Below are positions 30,075 through 34,726 of a stretch of 34,726 nt of DNA, piece by piece; positions within the stretch are counted from its first letter, which is position 1; each line of letters begins with the position of its first letter. The position numbers and the translations under genes are program-made. Location: assembly GCA_033856535.1 (NCBI GenBank), contig JAWVEV010000043.1, forward strand, positions 1-34,726, written 5' to 3'. This DNA is from JAWVEV01 sp033856535. Lineage in GTDB: Bacteria; Actinomycetota; Thermoleophilia; Miltoncostaeales; Miltoncostaeaceae. The notes under the pieces are model-generated. The model was not told where the DNA came from. It did no database searches and saw only the letters and a program-made list of their open reading frames with translations.

Positions 30075-31330
30075 GAGCGCACCTCGCGAACGGCGATCTC
30101 GTCGCCGTTGCGGACCCAGGCGACGAGCAGGCGCCCGCCCGCGGCGGCGAGGGCCGGCGGCTGGGAGGCGGCGCCGAGGCTGCGCACGGGCGACCACGCC
30201 GCGCCGGGCCGGCGGCTGACGTAGCGGACCCGATCGCCGGCGCGCCAGGCGACCCCGGCGATCGCGCCGGCCGCGTCGACCGCCGGCGAGAGCGCGGGTG
30301 GCGGGGGCACGGCCATCGGCACCGGCAGGCGTCGGAGCGCGTCGAAGGGGCCGCTCGTCAGGCGGGTCGCCACGTGGACGGCGAGCGAGGTGCCCTCGCC
30401 TCGGGGGACGGCGAGCAGCGCCTGCCCGCGGGCGCCCATCGCGAGGACCGGGTCGCCGGCGCTGGTGCCGCTGGGGCCGGTGACGCGGCGGACCGGCGCC
30501 CAGCGCCCGCCCGCCGCCCGCTCCCGGACATCGATCCGCTGGGTGATGGCCGACTGGTCCGTGGTCGCCCAGGCCGCGAGGGCGCGGCCGTCGGTCGCCA
30601 TGGCCACCTTCGGGCCGTAGCCGCGGCCGGCGAGCTCGACCGGCGCGCTCCACGTCCCGGCGGCCGAGCGCGACGAGGCGAGGATCCCGCTGCCGCGGTC
30701 GCTCCAGACCACGACGGCCCGGCCGCGGGTGCCGGCGGCGGCGTCCGGGTCCAGGCCGTACTCGTACGCCGCGCCGGGCCGGCCGACCTCGACCGCCCGC
30801 TGCCACGGGGCGCCGGGCGCTCGAGAGGCGGCCATCACCACCGAGTGGCCGTTGGGCGGGTCGTAGCGCTCGAAGGCGACGACCGCGGTGCCGTCGGCCG
30901 CGGTGGCCAGCGTCACGCCGCGGAGGTACGTCACACCCGACGGGGCGAGCTGGGTCGAGGGGGTCCATCTCCCGTTCGCGCCCGCCGAGAAGACCCGGAG
31001 CCCGGGATGGGCCGAGGTGATGCGCTCGACGACGGCCACCATCGCGATGCCGCGGCCGTCGACGGCGACGTCCCAGACCACGGCCGGCGCCTGGACCGGC
31101 AGGGTCGCGGGGCGGCCCCAGTCGCCCGCGCGCCGGATGACGGCCCGCACCGTGCCCGGGTCGGTCTCGTCCCAGGCGGCGACCGCGATCCTGCCGGCGG
31201 CGGCCAGGTGGGGCGGGCCGAGAGGGGTGCCGTCGCCGGCGAAGAGCTGCTCGGTGGCGGCCGCGGCGGGGGCGGCGGCGACGAGGGCCGCGAGGGCCGT
31301 CGCGGCGAGGGCGGTGCGGATCCGGGTCAC
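30071..31330 (-). CDS. Secreted beta-propeller-like repeat protein of unknown function
   Basis: A 419-residue protein with a Sec signal peptide (about 1-25, ending APAAAA). The remainder consists of repeated beta-strand blocks such as RIAVAAWDE, GRGIAMVAVVER, GTAVVAFERYDPP, GRAVVVWSDRGSG, GRALAAWATTDQ and GRLLVAWVRNGDE. Each has a G-x-A-x-V-x-W/F core, a pattern seen in secreted propeller-like proteins of actinobacteria. I assign no function. It has no Asp-box motifs, so it differs from the YCF48-like neighbour. The GTG start has TACCGT 7 nt upstream and no ribosome binding site. It is divergent from the lipoprotein gene. Confidence 0.75.
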   Translation of the reverse strand: MTRIRTALAATALAALVAAAPAAAATEQLFAGDGTPLGPPHLAAAGRIAVAAWDETDPGTVRAVIRRAGDWGRPATLPVQAPAVVWDVAVDGRGIAMVAVVERITSAHPGLRVFSAGANGRWTPSTQLAPSGVTYLRGVTLATAADGTAVVAFERYDPPNGHSVVMAASRAPGAPWQRAVEVGRPGAAYEYGLDPDAAAGTRGRAVVVWSDRGSGILASSRSAAGTWSAPVELAGRGYGPKVAMATDGRALAAWATTDQSAITQRIDVRERAAGGRWAPVRRVTGPSGTSAGDPVLAMGARGQALLAVPRGEGTSLAVHVATRLTSGPFDALRRLPVPMAVPPPPALSPAVDAAGAIAGVAWRAGDRVRYVSRRPGAAWSPVRSLGAASQPPALAAAGGRLLVAWVRNGDEIAVREVRS

Positions 31331-31337
31331 CCGGCGG

Positions 31338-31343
31338 ACGGTA
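31338..31343 (-). promoter_or_regulatory. Candidate leaderless -10 (TACCGT)
   Basis: On the minus strand TACCGT ends 7 nt before the GTG of the secreted repeat protein gene; it is identical to the hexamer before the ECF sigma gene. Confidence 0.5.
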
Positions 31344-31394
31344 CTCGCACCCTGTGGCCGCGGCCGCGGCCGGGGGTTCGGGGAGACTTGCGCG

Positions 31395-31847
31395 ATGAGG
31401 CTCGTTCGAGGGGCGGCGCTGGCCGCCGTGATCGCGCTGGTCGCGGCCCTGGGCGGATGCGGCGAGGACGCGGGCCCGCCGGTGGCGCTGCCACCGGCCG
31501 ACGCGCCGCCGGCGGCGGTGGCGCGGGCCTACGTGGAGGCGCTGGATCGGAGCGACCTGGCCGCGCTGCGGGAGCTGACGACGAGGAACCATTTCGAGAG
31601 CGCCATCCATTGGCTGTCGAACCTGAGGCACATCCGGATCGCCGAGATGCGACCTGCCCACCGCGACGACGCGGTGGGGAGCGCCGTCCGGCACCCCGAC
31701 GTCGTCATCGTCCCGGTCGAGCTGGACCTCGACCTGGGCGACCCGGGGCTCTCGGGCTTCTCGACGGACGGCCGAACGACGTGGGGCTACGTGCTGGTGC
31801 GGGACGCTCCGACCGACCGGTGGCGCGTCGACGACGAAGGGACGTAG
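31395..31847 (+). CDS. Small putative lipoprotein
   Basis: A 150-residue exported protein. The signal (1-21) ends ALGG with the lipidated Cys at 22. The start of the mature part, VARAYVEALDRSDLAALREL, looks like the first helices of an NTF2/SnoaL-like or Mce-associated domain, and the end (GYVLVRDAPTDRWRVDDEG) fits its last strand, so an extracytoplasmic NTF2-like fold is probable but not proven. The ATG has a near-match -10 (GAGACT) 6 nt upstream. The SnoaL-like gene follows 28 bp downstream. Confidence 0.75.
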   Translation: MRLVRGAALAAVIALVAALGGCGEDAGPPVALPPADAPPAAVARAYVEALDRSDLAALRELTTRNHFESAIHWLSNLRHIRIAEMRPAHRDDAVGSAVRHPDVVIVPVELDLDLGDPGLSGFSTDGRTTWGYVLVRDAPTDRWRVDDEGT

Positions 31848-31875
31848 CCGCCTGGTCATGGGAGGATCCGCCCCG

Positions 31876-32271
31876 ATGGACGGTGACCCGCGCATCGACC
31901 TGGTGCGCCGCTTCTCCGCGGCCGGCCCGGCCGACGAGGACTCGGCCCGGGCCGACTACTCCGTGCCCGAGTTCGTCTGGCACGTGCCCGGCGGCAACGC
32001 CGTGTCGGGTCGGTACGACGGCTACGACGAGGTGTTCCGCGAGATCGGCGCTCGCATGGGCGGGCTGGAGGACTGGGACCTCGAGGTGCGCGCGGTGATG
32101 GCGAACGAGGACCTGGTGATGGCGGTGGTCGAGGTCGCCGCCGAGCGCGTCGGCCGGCGGGTCTCCTGTCTCGGCGGTCACCTGTTCCGACTCGCGCCGG
32201 ACGGCCGCATCGCCGAGGCGTGGGGTTTCGTCGAGGATCAGGCCGGCCTGGACGAGGTGCTGCACCTCTGA
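31876..32271 (+). CDS. SnoaL-like/NTF2-fold protein
   Basis: A 131-residue protein of the SnoaL/nuclear-transport-factor-2-like superfamily: an N-terminal helix (DPRIDLVRRFSAA), the acidic/aromatic FVWHVPGGNAVSGRYDGYDE, EVFREIGARMGG, and the closing strands LGGHLFRLAPDGRIAEAWGF. This fold covers small cyclases, isomerases and binding proteins; the ligand is unknown. ATG 31876 is preferred over ATG 31858 because GGGAGGA lies about 9 nt upstream. It probably shares a transcript with the lipoprotein gene. A strong hairpin follows, then the repeat array. Confidence 0.82.
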   Translation: MDGDPRIDLVRRFSAAGPADEDSARADYSVPEFVWHVPGGNAVSGRYDGYDEVFREIGARMGGLEDWDLEVRAVMANEDLVMAVVEVAAERVGRRVSCLGGHLFRLAPDGRIAEAWGFVEDQAGLDEVLHL

Positions 32272-32292
32272 GCGGCCGCGGCCGGAGCCCTC

Positions 32293-32311
32293 ACGGGCCC
32301 TGCGGGCCCGT
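32293..32311 (+). terminator. Hairpin terminator after the SnoaL-like gene
   Basis: ACGGGCCC, TGC, GGGCCCGT: perfect 8-bp stem with a three-base loop, 22 bp after the stop codon. No T tract is present. It isolates the repeat array from upstream transcription. Confidence 0.55.
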
Positions 32312-32438
32312 CGCCGGGCCACGCCGCTTTGCTCGGTGAGCGTCGCGGCCCAGCGAAAAGCCGGATGCTCTCGGGCCGGCGATCGACATCGATCTCCCCG
32401 ACCGAGGCGGCGCCCGGCGAGGATCGTTTTCCCGGTGC

Positions 32439-32469
32439 GGCCAATCCGGTCCGGTGCGGCCAGTTGGAA
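32439..32469. repeat. Array element A1
   Basis: First A copy; the left arm is altered (GGCCAAT) and the right end reads TTGGAA. It is preceded by an extra partial GGTGCGGCC. Confidence 0.7.
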
Positions 32470-32516
32470 AGGCACAAGCAGCGACCGGCCCACGGGCCCC
32501 GGCATGTGAAGGTCGC

Positions 32517-32581
32517 GGCGCTCCCGCCGCGGGCGCCATCGCCCCAACGTGTCCAATCCGGTTCGGCGCGGCCAGTTGGAC
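32517..32581. repeat. Array module B2-A2
   Basis: B2 (32517-32537) is a longer palindrome, GGCG-CT-CCCG and CGGG-CGCC. A2 (32551-32581) has intact GTCCAA/TTGGAC arms. Confidence 0.75.
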
Positions 32582-32630
32582 GAGCAAAGCATCGCCCCGG
32601 CTCGGAAGGAGCGCGGCGCTTGCAGGTGGT

Positions 32631-32694
32631 GGCGCTCGCCGGCAGCGGCATCGCTCCTGACCTGTCCAATCCGGTCCGGGGCGGCCAGTCGGAC
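32631..32694. repeat. Array module B3-A3
   Basis: B3 (32631-32649) has one mismatch in its right arm. A3 (32664-32694) has a right arm TCGGAC in place of TTGGAC. Confidence 0.75.
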
Positions 32695-32740
32695 AACAAG
32701 TGCGTCGACCGCCCCGAGGACTCGGGGACGTGTAGGTCGC

Positions 32741-32804
32741 GGCGCTCGCCAGCAGCGCCATCGCCCCCGACGTGTCCAATCCGGTCCGGTGCGGCCATTT
32801 GGAG
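32741..32804. repeat. Array module B4-A4
   Basis: B4 (32741-32759) is a perfect GGCGCT/AGCGCC palindrome. A4 (32774-32804) ends TTTGGAG. The spacer before it holds its own perfect hairpin, CCCCGAG-GA-CTCGGGG. Confidence 0.75.
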
Positions 32805-32854
32805 GCCGGGAGGGATCTGCCCGGCCCGTAGCTGCGCCAGCACGCGCAGATCTT

Positions 32855-32918
32855 GGCGCTCGCCGGCAGCGCCATCGCTCCCGATCTTTCCACTCCGGTC
32901 CGGTGCGGCCAGTTGGAC
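32855..32918. repeat. Array module B5-A5
   Basis: B5 (32855-32873) is perfect. A5 (32888-32918) begins TTCCACT with intact right arm. The spacer before it has GATCTGC and GCAGATC as inverted ends. Confidence 0.75.
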
Positions 32919-32961
32919 AACGGGAGCCGCGACCGGTCACTATCTCCCGCGCCGATGGCGT

Positions 32962-33036
32962 GGCGCTCGCCGGCGAGGGGCCGGCCGGGGCTTCGCTGCT
33001 CGCCTGTCCAATCCGGCCCGGCGCGGCCAATCGGAC
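32962..33036. repeat. Array module B6-A6
   Basis: B6 keeps only the left half (GGCGCTCGCCGGC). The B-to-A distance is stretched to 44 bp. A6 (33006-33036) is the copy closest to the dispersed one at 18679. Confidence 0.7.
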
Positions 33037-33119
33037 CGGGCCAGAGTCGCCACCCTTTCGTGACCGAGGCGGCACGGCGGGGTGCGGATCGGTGCGCCGC
33101 CCCGGGTCACCATCGCCGC

Positions 33120-33614
33120 ATGCTGAAGAGCGCGTACAAGGGCGAGCGCCTCGGAAAGACGCCGGGCTGCATCCTCTGTGGCGGGCCGGGGCGCGGGCGC
33201 CGGGCCGTGCTCGAGCTTCCCTACGGGGTCAAGGTGTGGCTGTGCGCCGGCCACCGGGATCCCGAGTTCCTCACCCGGCGCGCCGGCCGGGACCTGGTCA
33301 CCAGCCTGTTGCACGTCTGGCGATCCGCCGGGTGCCTGGACCGCCGGCGCTCCGAGGCCCTCAGCGCCCACCTTCGCCGGGTGCAGGACGCCGGCGCGCT
33401 CCGGGGCCTCCCTGGCTCCTACGCGTGGCCGAAACTGCGCGCCGAGGCCGAGCGGCGCTTCGCGGCCGGCGAGACGCTGGCCCAGGTCACCGCCGACCTG
33501 AGGGTGCGCGGGGCCGGGGACGAGATGCTCGGTCCGTCGGTCCGGACCATCCGCCGCTGGTTCGCCGAGGCGCGCTGGCTGGCCGCCTCCCGAGCCTCCG
33601 CGGCGACGGGCTAA
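33120..33614 (+). CDS. Small zinc-finger protein with possible C-terminal helix-turn-helix
   Basis: A 164-residue protein that I do not recognise. The N-terminal part has four likely zinc ligands, C17-x2-C20 and C42-x2-H45 (GCILCGGPG, WLCAGHRDP). The middle is helical (LTRRAGRDLVTSLLHVW). The C-terminal part (about 115-153: RFAAGETLAQVTADLRVRG, then LGPSVRTIRRWFAEARW) reads like a helix-turn-helix with an RTIRRWF recognition helix. So it may bind nucleic acid; this is inference. The ATG has CACCAT, one base off TAnnnT, 6 nt upstream. It is the first gene after the repeat array, starting 47 bp beyond the array's right boundary. Confidence 0.75.
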   Translation: MLKSAYKGERLGKTPGCILCGGPGRGRRAVLELPYGVKVWLCAGHRDPEFLTRRAGRDLVTSLLHVWRSAGCLDRRRSEALSAHLRRVQDAGALRGLPGSYAWPKLRAEAERRFAAGETLAQVTADLRVRGAGDEMLGPSVRTIRRWFAEARWLAASRASAATG

Positions 33615-33746
33615 ATCGGGAGCAAGCCCGGCGGCTCCGGCGCTCCTCGCCGGGCGACGAGCCGGTGGAGCACCACGGACGCGAGAGCTCCTGCCACCCC
33701 TCCTGCGATCCACGCCGCCGCGTCGGCGAGAACGGTCGGTGGGTCG

Positions 33747-34726
33747 TCAGGCCCGCAGGATCATCGCCCGCAGGTCGCTGCGCCAGCCGTGAGCCGCCAG
33801 GCGAGCCTCCCACGGTGTGCCGAGGGCCGCCGCGCCGTCGACCCGCTCGATCGCCGCCCGCCGCCGGCGCTCCCCGGTGACCCAGGCCGCCAGGGCCGCG
33901 ATCGCCGCGTCCAGCGCGCGATCGTCGTCGGTGAACGTGAGCAGGCCGCGCCCGCCGCGCTCCAGGTAGAGCGCCGGGACGCCGTCCACCAGCGCGACCT
34001 GGGCGCCGTAGATCCGCGACGGAGACCGCGTGGTGCCCTCGCGCCGCGGCCACGGCAGCGCCGCGCCGTACGGCTGCGCCGGGTCGGCGGCGCCCAGCAC
34101 GAGGACCTCGGGGACGTCGCTCGCCGGCGCGTCCTCGCGCTGTGAGCGCAGCCGCTCCACGGCGCCCGGCAGCGCGAACTGGGCCCCGCCCAGGCCCGCC
34201 ACGAAGTAGCCCCGCCGGCAGACGCCGAGCGTCTCCAGGTCGCCCAGCTCGGTGTAGATGCCGCTGAAGCCGCCGGGGATCCCCTCGGCCAGCACCGCCG
34301 CCCGGGTGAGGACGCCGTGGCGCTCGAGCAGCACCTCGGCCAGCGCGCGCCGGCGGTCCGGCCCCGCCGGCGCGGGCTCGAACAGCGTCGAGGCCAGCGA
34401 CCAGCGCCCCGCCACCGGCGACAGCCCGCCCCGGCGGGCGCCGCCGGGGCGCCGGCCCGGCCGGACGGGCGCCCGCGGAGCCGGCGGCAGCCGGCGCGGC
34501 GCCCGCAGCGGCAGCCACAGGTCGTTGGTGGCCTCGCCCGCCCACACCAGGCCCCACAGCGCGGCGAACGCCTCCTCGCGGCCGGCGGGCACCGCGCGCG
34601 CCAGGTCGTCCCAGAAGCGCGCCCCCGCCGCCAGCGCCGCCCGCAGGGCGTCGGCGGCCTCGCCGCCCGGCCCCGGGTCGGCCGGCGGCGGCCCCAGCAG
34701 CGGGGCCTCCTCGCGCAGGTAGAGCG
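33747..34726 (-). CDS. Lhr-like superfamily 2 helicase, C-terminal part (cut by window end)
   Basis: The frame is open to the window edge, giving at least 325 residues of the C-terminal region of a large Lhr-type DEAD/DEAH helicase. Matching blocks are FWDDLARAVP, ALWGLVWAGEATNDLWLPLR, RWSLASTLFE, LAEVLLERHGVLTRAAVLAE, GIPGGFSGIYTELGDLETLG and CRRGYFVAGLGGAQFALPGA, the winged-helix and beta-barrel modules that follow the helicase core. Later, SRIYGAQVALVDGVPALYLE and GGRGLLTFTDD fit the DUF-type tail of the same family. Lhr proteins are ATP-dependent 3'-5' helicases linked to DNA repair. The ATPase motifs would lie outside the window, so they are not seen. The 132 bp between it and the zinc-finger gene hold nothing recognisable. 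Confidence 0.88.
   Translation of the reverse strand, partial: LYLREEAPLLGPPPADPGPGGEAADALRAALAAGARFWDDLARAVPAGREEAFAALWGLVWAGEATNDLWLPLRAPRRLPPAPRAPVRPGRRPGGARRGGLSPVAGRWSLASTLFEPAPAGPDRRRALAEVLLERHGVLTRAAVLAEGIPGGFSGIYTELGDLETLGVCRRGYFVAGLGGAQFALPGAVERLRSQREDAPASDVPEVLVLGAADPAQPYGAALPWPRREGTTRSPSRIYGAQVALVDGVPALYLERGGRGLLTFTDDDRALDAAIAALAAWVTGERRRRAAIERVDGAAALGTPWEARLAAHGWRSDLRAMILRA

Larger units (their letters stand above)
32400..33073. repeat. Array of six degenerate two-part palindromic repeat modules with unrelated spacers
   Basis: The 848-bp gap 32272-33119 has no supportable gene; most of it is this array. Element A (31 bp, GTCCAATCCGG ... GCGGCCAGTTGGAC, arms GTCCAA/TTGGAC) occurs at 32439, 32551, 32664, 32774, 32888 and 33006 (starts), a period of 110-118 bp. 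Element B (GGCGCT-N7-AGCGCC) precedes each A by 33-34 bp (44 in the last unit): starts at 32517, 32631, 32741, 32855 and 32962, with a decayed B at about 32406. Between an A and the next B are 43-50 bp that differ in every unit. Both ends carry GACCGAGGCGGC (32400-32411 and 33062-33073). Unit lengths are not multiples of three, so no protein frame is kept. CRISPR is excluded by repeat length, divergence and lack of cas genes. Confidence 0.8.

Noticed and set aside
26937..31895. A 1652-residue minus-strand open reading frame
   Set aside because: Only its last 731 codons (from ATG 29132) are a real gene; the rest reads through DUF72 and other genes on the opposite strand or in another frame and has arginine/proline-rich shadow composition.
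32400..33073. CRISPR array
   Set aside because: The repeats are about 64 bp in two parts, degenerate rather than identical, and no cas genes are in the window.
32238..33075. Minus-strand frames over the array that repeat NWPHRTGLD-like words
   Set aside because: The repeated words come from the A element itself; unit lengths of 110-118 bp shift the frame from unit to unit, so no continuous repeat protein is encoded.

Overview
The window is about 34.7 kb of very GC-rich bacterial chromosome. It is densely packed with genes on both strands, and GTG and TTG starts are common. The SigA-type sigma factor, an actinobacterial-style rsmI / metG-tatD-rsmA-ispE block, a Nei2-like glycosylase, an LCP protein, an Lhr-type helicase and an alanine/glycine-rich ECF sigma factor all point to an actinobacterium. 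The gene mix and small-protein style suggest the deep-branching class Thermoleophilia (Solirubrobacterales-like), but that placement is inference. Many genes have no Shine-Dalgarno sequence and instead carry a TAnnnT hexamer 6-9 nt before the start codon, which implies leaderless transcripts. No tRNA, rRNA, insertion sequence or CRISPR array was seen.

Layout. 0.1-3.6 kb: primary sigma factor, then on the minus strand a carboxymuconolactone-decarboxylase-like gene followed by an ECF sigma factor with a zinc-binding anti-sigma-like motif and a long disordered tail. 3.7-7.2 kb: an AIM24-family gene, an iron-uptake pair (EfeO/EfeM lipoprotein and the Tat-exported DyP peroxidase EfeB), and a convergent secreted His-rich SodC-like protein. 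7.4-10.6 kb: a small hypothetical gene, a CIRCE-like operator and sigma promoter before an FmdB zinc-ribbon gene, a KtrB/KtrA potassium-uptake pair and a small monooxygenase-like gene. 10.6-18.5 kb: LCP cell-wall ligase, rsmI, a nucleotidyltransferase-like gene, two tandem collagen-like secreted proteins each with its own terminator, and the overlapping operon metG-tatD-rsmA-ispE. tatD has no canonical start codon.

18.5-19.2 kb is a gene-free stretch with two 27-bp direct repeats and one copy of a palindromic repeat module. 19.2-25 kb: an NmrA-like/DUF2071 pair, a SHOCT membrane protein, a small membrane protein coupled to polyphosphate kinase ppk1, a small hypothetical gene and a 3-hydroxyisobutyrate-dehydrogenase-like gene. 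25.1-32.3 kb: YihY/BrkB membrane protein, Nei2-like glycosylase, a 731-residue secreted YCF48/BNR propeller, DUF72, a second secreted repeat protein, a lipoprotein and a SnoaL-like gene.

32.4-33.1 kb is the most unusual part. It is a regular, non-coding array of six degenerate repeat modules (about 64 bp each) separated by 43-50 bp unrelated spacers, with a period of 110-118 bp. The same two-part module, with the same internal spacing, occurs once in the 18.6 kb gap, so it looks like a dispersed family. A small zinc-finger plus possible helix-turn-helix protein lies directly downstream, and the window ends inside the C-terminal part of an Lhr-like helicase.
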